Shown here in pieces: positions 1 to 13,470 of a DNA stretch of 64,000 nt (positions are counted from its first letter, which is position 1; the number at the start of each line of letters is the position of its first letter). Both the position numbers and the translations under genes were made by a program. The notes under the pieces were generated by a model, which saw nothing but the letters and a program-made list of their open reading frames with translations, was not told the origin of the DNA and did not search any database. Location: the NCBI GenBank assembly GCA_021613535.1, contig CP075494.1, forward strand, positions 14,632,001-14,696,000. Reading direction: 5' to 3'. The stretch is from Adineta vaga. Its lineage: Eukaryota; Rotifera.

Positions 1-29
1 AAAAGAACTTCTTGTTTGTTTTCTCCTAG

Positions 30-3000
30 GTCCAATTACACGACTTTCTACGACAACTTCAACTACAACTCTACGACCTCGACCCTATATACCAATAAAA
101 GCTGCTCCAGCTCTCCCTATAAATGATAATAAATATTCTTTAATTACTCAGATGGGTTTTACATGTCCACTTGGTGCTAATAATATTCGTTATCCCGATC
201 GACGATTATGTAATATGTATTTTACTTGTTCATTATCGGGTTTACCTGAACCAAATCTTTGCCCTGAAGGTTATCTTTTCTCTGATATTACACATGATTG
301 TGAAATATCTTCACGCGTGAATTGTGGAGAACGTTTATCAGCATTTTTTGAAGTTGAAGAAACAAAACCTACTCCAACAACAACTTCACCAAAACCATAC
401 ACTACATCAGCATCATCAGCATCACGATCACATTCACTGATAGTTAATGCTACTATTGAATGTGTTCTTGGTGAAGATGGTTACTTTGAAGATCCATTAT
501 ATTGTAATATCTATCATCATTGTATTGCTGGTGTTGATTATATTGAACCTTGTCCAAACCAATTAGCTTGGAATGAACAACGTAAAATGTGTGATTGGTA
601 ATGAAATATTTTCTTTGCTATGATTCTTTTTTATGTTTGTTCAATGAATTCATTTTTAGGACGACGAATGTCAATTGTACAGGAAAATCAATGCCCGTTG
701 TACAAAGTAAAACATCATTTTGTACGAATCGACAAGATGGTCGTTATGCATCAGAAACATATTGTAATGTCTTTCATGATTGTATTGGTGGAGTTGATAA
801 TATTGTTCGATGTACGGGAGAATTACAATGGGATGATGACAAAAAAGAATGTGGATGGAAATCAGTAGTTCGATGTGGTGCACCAAAGAAAATGTTACCA
901 AATGACAATAAATTGAATTCAACCTTTTGTACGGGGAAAACAGATGGGTAAGAAATATTCAAATTGTTTTCTTTGTAGTATTCATATAATCTATTCAAAT
1001 ATAGATTAGTTGTTGTTTAACAATTTGATCTTTTCTACAAGGTCGAAAAGATTCGTCTCACGTGATCCTAAGATTAAAAGGTTTATTTTCTTTGTTAGGT
1101 TTCGATTTGCTATTAGTTAAGTTCGGACACCTCTCTCGTGTGTACTAATAATGATCTCATAGGTTTTTACTTCGAATATAACTATATAATATGTTTAAAA
1201 ATAGATCATATCCTCATGAAGAATATTGTAATGTTTATCATGTGTGTGAAGCTGGTACGGATAGTATGCGTCAATGTCCTAATCAATTGTTTTGGGATAA
1301 TGAACAACAGAAATGTGAATGGTCAAATAAAGTTCATTGTTCTGGACGAACACTTGTTGCACTTTCCATGGAATCGAATGTATTCTGTGCAGAAAAATCT
1401 GATGGTTTCTATATTGATCAACATTGTAAGTTGGTTTGAATGAATCTATCTTCTAGAATTCCAATGAAATTTTAGATTGTAATGTTTATCATCAATGTAT
1501 GGCTGATATGGATGTAAAATTACAATGTCCTGAACGATTAGTATTCAATGAAACATTGAAACGATGTGATTGGCCGGAAACTACAAGCTGCAAAAGTGGA
1601 AATATTTTAGTTGAAGAAGATGATGATAGTCATAAAGGATTTTGTTCGGATAAAGTAAATCAATGAAGTTTTATTCGAAAAAATAAATCAAATTTTTGTT
1701 CATTTTAGCCAAATGGAAATTTTGCTCATGAAAAATATTGTAATCGTTATTATATTTGTCAAAATGGTAAAGATGTTGTCTTTACTTGTCAAAATAATTT
1801 ACGATATTCCATTGAAAAAAATGAATGTGATTGGGCTATAAATGTGAAGTGTCATGGCAAAGAAGATTTCATGTGGGAAGGAATTAAAGAAAACTTTTGT
1901 AAACGTTTAGTAAGTATTATTTAGATTTCATTTGTTTGTATGAATATGTGATTAATAGCCGGATGGAAATTATCCCGACGCGAAATATTGTAATACATTT
2001 CATCAATGTCAAGCAGCTATGGATTATCCGAAACATTGTCCAAATCGTTTGATGTTTAATGAAGAGACGAAAGAATGTGATTGGGAAGATAAAGTAGATT
2101 GTAGAAATCGAGAAAAAAAAATCGGTATGCATTTGATTAGAATTCTATGATAACATTCTTTTTCTATTTCTTTTTCAATTACATCATAGATACCGAAGGA
2201 TTGGATGACGCAGTACGAGCTGGATCAAATAATACTCGAGGTCGTTCAACAAAATTTTGTATGGTTAAAGAAAATGGAGATTATCCGGATTTATATTACT
2301 GTAATGTTTATCATAACTGTCATGGAGGCTTTGATACAATTCAATATTGTACACATGGATTAGTAAGTTAAGTTATGTTGAAGGAAGATTGAGAGTCGAT
2401 TTTCTTGTAGGTATGGCGACAAGAGAGCGATTTTGCTGGTCGATGTGATTGGTCAAAAGAACGATCGCCGGATGGAGTAGATTGTGAAGGAAAAGCTTTG
2501 TAAGTTAAAGATGAGAAAACTAAAACGAAGATTTCGTTTATTTTTCTAGATTTTTTGCCGAAAAATTAGCTGAAACTGATATTTTATCTAATTTACGTTC
2601 GGAATTTTGTATAAGTAAAGGTCCTGGTCTCTATGAACATCAACGTTATTGTGATTTGTATTTACAATGTAATGAACAAGGTGTTGGCGTCACTATGGAA
2701 TGTAGTCGTATGTATTTCATATAGTTATTTAAGAATTGAAAAAAACATGTCTTGTTTATTTTTCTCTTCGAAATACAAAAGCTGGTCTTGTATTCAATGA
2801 GAAGAAAAAAGAATGTGATTATCAAGGTGATCGAAATGATGAATCAACAGGAACACTTTGTTTACAACCACGAAGTTTTCTTCGTTCAAAACCAAAAGCT
2901 GAACAAGCATCGATTTTATTCGAAGGAATTGATGCAACTGGACAATTTCCGTAAGAATTAGTTAGATTTGTTTTTAAAGGATTTTATATTTGCAAAAAAT

Positions 3001-3443
3001 TTAGAACACGTTTTGATTGTATGAGTAAAAATCAACAGATGATGTTTGCTGATATAGATTGGTGTAATATCTATCATGTTTGTGTCGGAAGTCGAGATAA
3101 TATATTTTTATGCCCACCGGGAACGATATTCAATGATACAGATCAAGGTTGTATGAATCGATTTGATAATACGAATTGTAATGGAACACGTTCTTATTAT
3201 AAACCATCAATGAAACGTCAAAAACGGGATGATATATTAAATGAACTACCTAAAACATTTCCAACGTTTGCTCATTTACAACAATTACCAAAAGAAAATA
3301 ATCATCATCCAATCATTCCAAATCAATGGAAGAAATCTTATGAATCAACACAAGTTCGTATATATTTGTAGACAATATTCTTCTCATATTTTATTTTTTT
3401 TTAGTTCAATCGAAAACCTTTAAAATGGTCACAAAATCCTTAA
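30..3443 (+). CDS. Multi-domain chitin-binding (peritrophin-A/CBM14) protein, 5' partial
   Basis: Secreted-type chitin-binding protein; the gene begins left of the window and the first visible exon opens after an acceptor AG at 28-29. After a Thr/Pro-rich linker I read about ten six-cysteine type-2 chitin-binding domains in tandem, each with the pattern C-x-DG-x-Y/F-x-YCNxYxxC-x-C-x-F/WN-x-C-W-x-C (for example YCNIYHHC near 510 and YCNVYHVC near 1220). Introns are short, and several interrupt the domains at the same place, just after the first Cys (near 948, 1653, 1911), as expected of exon duplication. The last exon follows an acceptor near 3403 and ends at TAA 3441-3443. Such proteins bind chitin in cuticle, jaws, egg shell or gut lining; which applies here cannot be told. 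The signal peptide would lie outside the window. Domain family is certain, function inferred. Confidence 0.9.
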
Positions 3444-3470
3444 GAATCAAATCTTTATTCAATATTTTAC

Positions 3471-3476
3471 AATAAA
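3471..3476 (+). promoter_or_regulatory. Poly(A) signal of the chitin-binding gene
   Basis: Canonical AATAAA 28 nt after the stop codon. The convergent threonine dehydrogenase gene ends about 160 nt further on. Confidence 0.6.
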
Positions 3477-3634
3477 CTCTTTGAATCATTTTCGTTTTAT
3501 CTTTCGTAGTTCATTTGTTTTTCTTCTCATTCCATCACGTCTACGTGAATAAATCAAATCAGTGTTTTATTTCAATTAGTTTAATAAAAAAGAGAACAAA
3601 TCTTTTAATTATTATTACTATTCTAAATATCTTT

Positions 3635-4962
<1,328 letters not shown>

Positions 4963-5694
4963 GCTGTTGAATTGTATTTCAGTTTCGTATGATTCCACAC
5001 ACTTCTCTTTTTTTAGAAATGATTTGCGTGCATACTAGTTGATATTTCACTTTCTTTCTGTTATTGTAACCTGTTAAGTGGTAGAATGGAAGCATCAAAC
5101 TACTTAAATCAACCTGTTTTGTTTATCTTTAAAAAAATGTTGCTAAACCAACGACGCATTTCAAAAAACAAATAGACGAGTGAAACGTTTGCCATATATA
5201 CATAGTAACAAATTGATGAAAATCTTCCTTCGTTCATGGTCACATTTGATTATAATTGAAAAAAAGTTATGTTATTTCATCTTACATTATAAATCATAAT
5301 CTATTCAATAGCATTTTCAGTATATCTACAAATAATCAACTTTATTATTTGTTTCGGTCTGTGGGTTGTTTTCTTTTGCTGAGAATGAGAAATCGAATGA
5401 ATAACAATCAACGGTCTTCATCCTACATACATAGTACGTATGGAGAAGATTTGCATGAATAGCAAAAAAAGAAAGAAAGAAAGAAAGAAAAGAAAATGTG
5501 AACAATAACAACAAAATGATTCGCCGTTAGTGAATGGCAGGAGAAGAAATGATAGATGATCCTGTGTATATTATCGTATAAGATTCGAATTCTAAACGTA
5601 GGAGACTACATATATGTTAAGTTCTAAGCAATGACGACTAGATTTAACAAATAATGAACATATAGCACCATGTTTAGCATTCGTTAGATATTAA
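4963..5694. other. Intergenic, no gene seen
   Basis: Upstream side of TDH and downstream side of the phosphatase gene. AT-rich with stop codons in all frames. A short (GAAA)n-like tract lies near 5465-5495. No conserved protein or RNA gene was recognised. Confidence 0.6.
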
Positions 5695-7433
5695 TCAACA
5701 ATTGGACGTTACAACTGCCAATAATACGGTGATATCATCAGGTTTTCCACCTAAAAAAAATGAAACATTAATATTGTTCAAAATAGTCAACCTCGTTTCT
5801 TTTTTTCTATCATTCTTTCAATATAACCTTTATAGATTTATTTCTTCACACGAAATATCAAGACAAAGACAAATAGATATGAAATTTAAGTATGAAGATT
5901 TGATGAAGACTCAATACAATACCAATAATATTGATGCCCAATGCTCTTTTCGCACTTTTAGCAAATGGCGAATTGAATTTCGGATCATGACCATTGTCTA
6001 ACGCACGTTTTGCTAAAGCATGTGCTATTTGTTGTAAATTATCCAATGTTGGTTCCTAAAATAAACATCATTTTCTTTCAAAAAGAAAAGCACTTCAGGC
6101 ATAGTTATATTCGTCTAACTGTATTCTTTTTCTTTCTCAAGAATAAGTATGTTATCATAAATCAATCAGTCACAGAATGAAATGGTTCATACAGATTCAT
6201 GAGAGTAGACATGAACTGTATGTCTTCTTCTTTGATGTATCAACAAAAACAATGACGTAGACGATATATTAACCAGAAGATTTCTCACGTCAATACATGT
6301 TAATTATAAATATAAACAATCTATCATTCACTTATTTCTCTGTTCGAAATCTTCTAGATAAGATAACAACTTACAGCTATTTTCTTCACTTCTTCCAATA
6401 TCATTGAATCTGGTAAATTATCCCATAGACCATCGGTAGCAATGAGAATACAATCATTTTCTTCGACATTGAATGATGTAATCGATGCTTGTTCGGGACT
6501 AAATCAATCAATAAGAGAAACAAAGGAAGCACATTCTCTTTTCTGAAAAAAAAAACATAAACATTTACATACCTATCAGCAATTAACCGTTGATCTTTTA
6601 TCGATGGATGAATAGCTAATTGAAAGGGTGAATTGAAATAATGTTGTTGTTCTTGTGAGCGATGTACAATGCTATTTTTTCTTATTATCACAAATCCACT
6701 ATCACCTAGATTTGCTGTATGTAATATACTTTTTTCTTGATGTAATGCAACCATACAAGCTGTACTACTACCTAAAGTAGCGAAGAAAACAAAAAAAAAA
6801 CAGAAAAGATCATTCATCTCTAACAATATTCTTTCTTCTTACCAATAATGCATTGTTTGTCTTCTAATAATTGTTTATAAGCTTTTGAAAGTAATTCGGT
6901 TAAAGTTAAAGGATTTAAATCAATTAATTTATGGTCAACAAGAGATTTGCATGCTTCCATAAGAGACGTGGAAAATAATGATGGATCAATTCCATGTTCA
7001 CGCCAACCACCAACTCCATCAGCAACACCTTGAATAAAGAAAACAACTTATCTTTATTTTCTTTCGATGAAGAAAAAATGTTCATACCAAGAAAATCTCC
7101 TTGTCGATTTTTGGTAATAAAAAAAGCATCATCACCATAGCCATTCGATCGATTTGTTCGTTGAATTTTGGTCGAATTTTTCTTTTTCTTTAAATGTCCT
7201 TTTTCATCGTCATCGTCATCATCATGACCTGAATAGCCTGATGTTGCCGTTACAAGATGTACAGCACGTGTTATCGCTGGTGATGATGATATAGCAAGAC
7301 GATTCGATGGCTGAGAATGATGAATCGATGATGATGTCGATAATCGTAATAAACTATTATATAAAAAGTTTTCCGCTTCAGTTCCACTAACAGCACGTGC
7401 CACTAAACGAGCACATATTGCCAGTGATTGCAT
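5695..7433 (-). CDS. PPTC7: PPTC7-like mitochondrial PP2C-family phosphatase
   Basis: Metal-dependent Ser/Thr phosphatase of the PPTC7 branch, which in animals acts on mitochondrial proteins. In order: start at 7433 with a basic N-terminus, a TATSGYSG block, an Asp run followed by a Lys run (near 7200), GDDAFFI, the metal-binding DGVGGW motif split by an intron near 7030, GIDPSLF, SSTACMV, LGDSGF, ATDGLWDN and finally GKPDDITVL close to the stop TGA (5697-5695). The acidic residues of DGVGG, ATDGLWD and PDDI that bind metal are present, so the enzyme should be active. Compared with my memory of vertebrate PPTC7, the Asp/Lys-rich stretch between the N-terminus and GDDAFF is an expansion. The last intron (about 6050-6370) is longer than the others. 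Confidence 0.9.
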
Positions 7434-9371
7434 GATTAATATAGAGATATTTTATCTAAATCAATTGAATAAAAAATTTCATTGATGAATTCTTACAGCG
7501 AACAAACCTTGAAAGAATTTTTGACATCGGTAGTTGACTAACTAGAAGGAGAAAAAAAGAACGAGAATACAAAGTGAAATTTCTTTTAATTTATTTCATC
7601 TACTCGAAAAAAAAGAAGAAACAGGCACTTCTAATCTATTCTTTGTTTAAAAGTATAATTTATGCAATTTTTAGTGTACTGTATTGATTTACCTTTTCTT
7701 TTTCAATTGAAAAGAAATGAAATTTAGTACAAGTACACCACAAGCTATGAACTGTTTCGATAATGTTAGTAATTTCTATATGTGTGAATAAAGACATGAA
7801 CTATACAACGGTGTCTGTAATAAGACTCGATTGAATCATAAGAACTTAACACATGTTTATTACCTAAGAATTTAAGTACCTTTCTTTTACTCATAATCAG
7901 ACATTCTACGAATATGTACAAACATACTTCGACGGATATATAATCGATATTAGTATATATAAACATTAGTCGATCATTCGAGGACATTCGTTTCTCTTTA
8001 ATAGTCTTACAGAATATATATGTCATGCTTTATGATGTAGTATACCTTTACATAATACAAACATGGAGTATTTTGTCTTAACTGATCTATCAATATTAAA
8101 TTATTGAATCAAACTGTGAAAGAAAAACAAAAAAGAAAACACCTACCTGAAAATTTGATGATTGACTAGGTAATGAGGACACCAATTAGCAAGAAATCTA
8201 GACGTAATGATTGAATAATACGTTCGTAGACAAACAGATCTAGAATATCAATATATATAGTTTCTTTTCCGGAAATTTTCTTTTGTTTAAAATAACAATA
8301 GATTCTTAGGAAGATCAAGATCATCTTATTCTGACCATTCATTATTGATTAATGAAAGAAAATCATACTTGACACATCCGCTTCACTGTTAGTAAAACAT
8401 TTTCATGCGTTGTCTTATCACATGCATATTTACAAACTATGTATGTCATCTTGCTTTTTTTTCTCTTCTGTTTCTTCTTTGCCTATTCACAAAACAATTA
8501 CGAGACTCTTGCCATCATCACTCATAGAATACAAGGTAATTCACACTTCAAATGTACATTGAACTCTTTACCCAAAAGAAACCGAGATGTTTTATTTGAA
8601 ATATTTCATTTCATAAACTGTACTAATGAGTCTGATCGATAATTTCTATGATGATTAGAATTCAACGTACGATAGTTCACGAAAATGTATGCAAAAATAA
8701 ACTAACTTACATGTGAAAATAGTTGTAATTTGAAAAGAAATAGATAATGAAAATATTGTTCAAAATATCAGCTAGTTGGAAAAGAGTTTTTCTTTACACT
8801 AAACATGCCCACGCACTCGCACACATACACCCTTTTACATAATATAACGAGAAGCAATGTTACTAGCGGGAGACGGCGACGAGAAAAAAGAAGACTCTCT
8901 GATTTGTCGGCTCGAGCGAAAGAAAGGACGGAAAAGAGAAGGAAAAAAAGCACGTTATACGATGAAGAGAATAGAGAAAAAGAAAAAGGAGAACACATGA
9001 CTATCGGGCAAAGTACAGTCAGCGTTCGTCGAGAGAACAGAAAGAAAGGAAACTAGTAAAAGCAGAGAACGAACATCTCATTATTATCAATTGGATTAGA
9101 GTAATAATCATGAAATATTCTTGGTCTATCATCTACCAATGAGAAATGATCTTGATCGATTTCATTTTTGATGTTATTTTATTGATCTAAGTGAAAGAAA
9201 AATGAAAACAAACAATCCCGAAACAACTTTTAAGTGTTTATGACATACACATTTAACAGAAAAAAGAAAAACCAAGAGCCTATCGATAAAAAGCACGGAG
9301 GGAATGTCATGACATGAGTAATATACGCGTTTCATTTCTGTTGTTTTGTTTATACAAATTGAAATGATAAA
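7434..9371. other. Long intergenic region, no gene seen
   Basis: About 1.9 kb upstream of the phosphatase and downstream of the PDIA6-like gene. Open frames on both strands at 8770-9060 come from purine-rich low-complexity DNA and look like chance. Possible 5' untranslated exons of the phosphatase near 7500 or 8150 cannot be confirmed. Confidence 0.5.
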
Positions 9372-11307
9372 TTATAAGTCAACTTTTTTCTTCTTAACAT
9401 CCATATCTTCATCATCATCCAAATTAACATCACTGAGATCGATATCTTCAACAACTTCTAATTTACCATCTTTACCATCCCAAGGTTCACTATCAGCCAC
9501 TGTTGGTAATTTACCATCGGCAACTCCACTCAATGGTACAAGTGGACTTGTTAAACGGCCAGTTGATAATTCTCTTAAGAATGCACTAATACCCGATTCA
9601 CTAAATGCACCTTTTAAGACAACATATTTGCCTTTACGTGCATTGATTGCTACTTGAGCTGGATAACCAAAACCACCAATGCCAACACTTTCTTCAAGTT
9701 TTTGTTGACGAAAAGCTTCAACCCATAACCAACCCCAGCCATTACGTTTATAAGTTTCACCAAATTTTTTCAACATACTAATATGTTTATTACGACATGC
9801 TGATTGACAATCGAGTATATTGGGTAAAAATGAAATAATACATAATTGTTTTTCTGCACAATTGCTATCTAAAACAGCTTGTTTTGTGATTTCAATTACA
9901 TCCGGTGGAGGAGTATTTGCTTGATGTTTCTCTAGAGCCCAAGCAACGATATCCTATAGAAGAGAAATAAGAAAAATAGAATCGAATAGTTTGCTTTTCG
10001 ATCAATTGAAACGTACACCTGAAGTTCGACCACCATTATAATCTTCAGCTTGACCATCTTTTCGACCAGCGGGAAAGAATTTAATTGTTGGGAAACCTTG
10101 AATACCATATCGTTGGGCTAATTGATTATGAACAGTAGCATCAACAACACCTAAGTTAACTTTGCCTTTTAATTCTGTTGCAGCGCGACTCCATTCTGGT
10201 GCTAAATTCTTGCAATCTATAAAAGAATAAATAGTAGATATAAATTTCAAGTCGACGAATAAATCTACTTACGTCCACACCATGGAGCCACTAAAAATAG
10301 AGAAAAAAGAAAAAGACGTTAATGATACAATAATAAAATGTTACATATTCTTATGATTAAAAAATTAATTTAACCTTCGTAATTTCAAGTATACGAATAT
10401 TCGTAGACGTCTCTTCTGTATGACTAAGTGTATAAATCTCTTCAGTGTCATTAGGCGTGCTATTAAATAAAAGAAAGCTTTGTCTAGTGAAAATTTTACA
10501 ATAGCCTTGTTAATGATCATGGAGATGAAAGTACTCATTCATGGTAACATGTGGTGACTATGATATATTTAGTTTAACTTTATGGACTAATCAAAGTTCC
10601 TATGAGAATAGAAAGAATCTAATAGTTAAAAAGGAGATACTCACTGAATTCAACAAGCCATGGTTCTTCGGAATCGAGAACAGTTGACTAGAAATGAGGA
10701 TATACATTTAATAAATTTCTTCAAGAAAACGAAAGAATCTACCTGGAAGTTGCTTTCTGTTAATTCAATTGCATCTTTACCACCACTACCGCTGCCACCA
10801 CCACCACCACTGCTTCCTCCGTTACCACCACGTTTGCCCAAACGTTCATTAACAATAGTTCTTAATTGACTAAGAGCTTGTTCAACGATGGCATCTGCTG
10901 TTCGACCACCTTGGTAGTCGGTCGGCGATCGTTTATTTGCTCCAAAGATTTTAATCGTTGGAAAACCGGATACACCATATTGCTGGCCAAGAGATTTATG
11001 ATTATCAGCATCGACAGCACCAATTTTAACAATACCTTTTAATGCTGTCGCAGCTCGTTTCCATTCCGGTGTCAAACTTTGACAATCTGTTCAAAAATGT
11101 ATTAATTCAAAAGATGTTTTAATGAACGAAAAGATACATACGACCACACCATGGTGCATAAAATTCGACAATCCACACATCCGAACTTTGTACAACCAAT
11201 CGATCAAAGTTAGATGGATCTAGTTGAATAACATCATCACTTGAACTATAAAATCCATTGACAGACGCAATGAGAGCAAAAGCAAATAGCACCGCTGACG
11301 AGAACAT
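9372..11307 (-). CDS. PDIA6: Protein disulfide isomerase A6-like (P5)
   Basis: ER-lumen thiol oxidoreductase with two thioredoxin domains. The start (11307) opens a hydrophobic signal peptide ([19 protein letters not shown]). Domain 1 has [14 protein letters not shown]; after a Gly/Ser-rich linker domain 2 has [14 protein letters not shown]. In both, an intron splits the His codon of CGHC (C|AT) at the same place, a mark of internal domain duplication. The domain 2 active site lies on an 18-nt exon (10273-10290). A C-terminal domain with [15 protein letters not shown] and an acidic DDDEDMD tail follows, as in P5/PDIA6. The chain ends KKKKVDL rather than KDEL, so ER retrieval must use a variant signal or another route. 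Divergent from malate dehydrogenase, sharing about 410 bp upstream. Confidence 0.93.
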
Positions 11308-11717
11308 TTTCGTTGTGATCTAAAAATTGAATGTGTAGATATGCATATAAATAAGTAAGGACGAAATCTAATCCTTTTTTTCAACAAACGAACTTATTTT
11401 ATTTGTTCTATCGTCGGCGTAGGTAGGTAGAGCAGAGCACATCTTTTCCCCAATCACGATACAGCGCGTTTGATCGATGTGATGGCCCTATCAGAATTCG
11501 ATTTGTAACCTTTTTTGTGAATTTAATGGAAAAAATAAAACTATTTTCTTTACAAAGAAATTTGTATTTTAATATTAAAAATATAATTCGAATATGTTCT
11601 TATAAAAATCATTCATTAAAATCTCATTACAGTTAGCGCTTTTTCTGATTGGTCCATCCCTAACACGTCAGCTCATAACCATAAAATTTAACTTTTACTA
11701 AATTTTCAAGTCAAAAA
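11308..11717. promoter_or_regulatory. Shared upstream region between PDIA6-like and MDH genes
   Basis: The two genes are transcribed away from each other, so this 410-bp stretch must hold both promoters or 5' untranslated regions. I see no clear TATA box or named factor site. Inference from layout only. Confidence 0.5.
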
Positions 11718-12996
11718 ATGAATAAAACATCAACTTTACTCACATCCGTTGCTCCCAAATTCATTCGATATGCATCAACTGCATCCGCTCCAGCACATAC
11801 TGTATAGTCATTGAATTTATTCAAAAATTCTAACCTAGATTTTCTTTTTCAATAGAAAAAAGTTGCCGTTTTGGGTGCAAGTGGTGGTATTGGACAGCCA
11901 CTTTCATTATTACTAAAACTCAGTCCATTGATAAGTGATTTATCTCTGTATGATATTCAACATACGAAAGGTGTTGGTGCTGATCTGAGTCATATTGAAA
12001 CACGAGCAAAAGTCAAAGCTTATGTTGGCAAAGATGAATTAGCTGATGCATTGAAAGGCATGGATCTGGTAGTTATTCCAGCTGGTGTACCAAGAAAACC
12101 TGGTAAAGAGATATCTTCAATATATTCGATGAAAATAAAATGAAACAATCTTCTTTCAAAGGAATGACACGTGATGATTTATTCAATACAAATGCAACTA
12201 TTGTTGCTGATCTTGTTACAGCATGTGCCAAAAATTGTCCACGTGCTCTTATAGCTATTATTGCTAATCCAGTTAATTCAACTGTTCCTATTGCTGCTGA
12301 AGTCATGAAAGCATATAATGTTTATGACGAGAAAAAAGTCATCGGTGTAACAACATTAGATGTTGTTCGCGCATCAACGTTTGTTGCAGAAGCTAAAGTT
12401 TGTTTACGAGAAAAAAGAACACATCTTTTCATTGAAAAGTTCATCTCGATTGCTTTATTCTAGGGTCTCGATCCAACACGAGTTTTTGTTCCCGTCATAG
12501 GTGGACATTCAGGAAATACTATTATTCCATTATTATCTCAAGTTTCACCACCAGTTTCATTTTCTCAACAAGAATTACATAGTTTAACTAATCGAATTCA
12601 AAATGCTGGTACCGAAGTTGTTGAAGCAAAAGCTGGAGCTGGTAGTGCAACTCTATCTATGGCACATGCTGGTGCAAGATTTTCATTTTCAATTCTCGAA
12701 GCATTGAATGGAAAAGAAGGTGTTGTTGAATGTGGTTATATTTCTTCACAAGAAACTGAATTTAAATATTTTGCTACACCACTTCTTTTCGGTGTAAGTT
12801 AAAATTTGTTTTGTTCATTTTGATTGATTCATCTCTATGTATATTTATTTAGCGTAATGGTGTAGAAAAAAGTATGGGTGTTGGAAAATTATCTGATTTT
12901 GAAACAAAATTAATTGAAAAAGCGAAAAAAGAATTGAATGGAAATATTCAAAATGGTGTAGAATTTGCTAAACAATATCTTGCGAAATCGAATTAA
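11718..12996 (+). CDS. MDH2: Malate dehydrogenase, mitochondrial
   Basis: NAD-dependent malate/oxaloacetate interconversion in the mitochondrial matrix. Five exons read as 11718-11801, 11856-12102, 12162-12397, 12464-12793 and 12853-12996; they join in frame to 346 residues, close to the usual length for mitochondrial MDH. The first exon is a Ser/Thr/Arg-rich presequence. Then come the NAD-binding [35 protein letters not shown] with the substrate-binding arginines, [20 protein letters not shown] and the catalytic [12 protein letters not shown]. All key residues are present. The next gene, TMEM258, starts only about 100 nt after the stop, with an acceptor-like site in between and no AATAAA seen. 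Confidence 0.96.
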
Positions 12997-13103
12997 TCTT
13001 TTGTTTGATTTTTTCATTGTGATAATTTTTTCTATCATTGATCTTTCTGGAATTAATTCCATAGAATAAGAAAATGCATTTATTTCAGATAGATACGAGA
13101 ATA

Positions 13104-13470
13104 ATGGTTCGTTTAAATGTTGATCAAATGAGTCGATATGTTAGTCCGGTTAATCCAACAACGTTTCCAACACTTAGTATAACATTATTAGGTAAAAACA
13201 ATGCATTCTTCATTAAATTAAAGATTTTATGTGAAACATTTCTTTTTTTAGGTATTGGACTTTTCTTAATGGCGTGGTTTTTCGTTTATGAAGTCACGAG
13301 TACAAAATATACACGTGATTGGAAGAAAGAACTTTTTATCGCACTGTAAGATTTGAATGAAATATTTTTGTCTGAATTTGAACAAAAACATTTGTATATT
13401 TAGTATTGCATCGTTTTTTCTCGGTTATGGTGGTTTATTTCTTCTTCTTTGGGTGGGAATTTATGTTTAA
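13104..13470 (+). CDS. TMEM258: TMEM258 / Kuduk, oligosaccharyltransferase subunit
   Basis: Small two-pass ER membrane subunit of the oligosaccharyltransferase complex that N-glycosylates proteins. Exons 13104-13191, 13252-13345 and 13404-13470 join to 82 residues, matching the roughly 80 of the animal family. Diagnostic motifs are [10 protein letters not shown] near the N-terminus, [16 protein letters not shown] between the membrane segments, and the C-terminal LLLWVGIYV. An acceptor-like TATTTCAG (13081-13088) lies 15 nt before the ATG. Lying about 108 nt behind MDH2 on the same strand, it may be the second gene of a two-gene operon. Confidence 0.95.

Noticed and set aside
8768-9056. Overlapping open frames on both strands
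   Set aside because: Purine/pyrimidine-biased low-complexity DNA gives long frames by chance; no motif or splice support.
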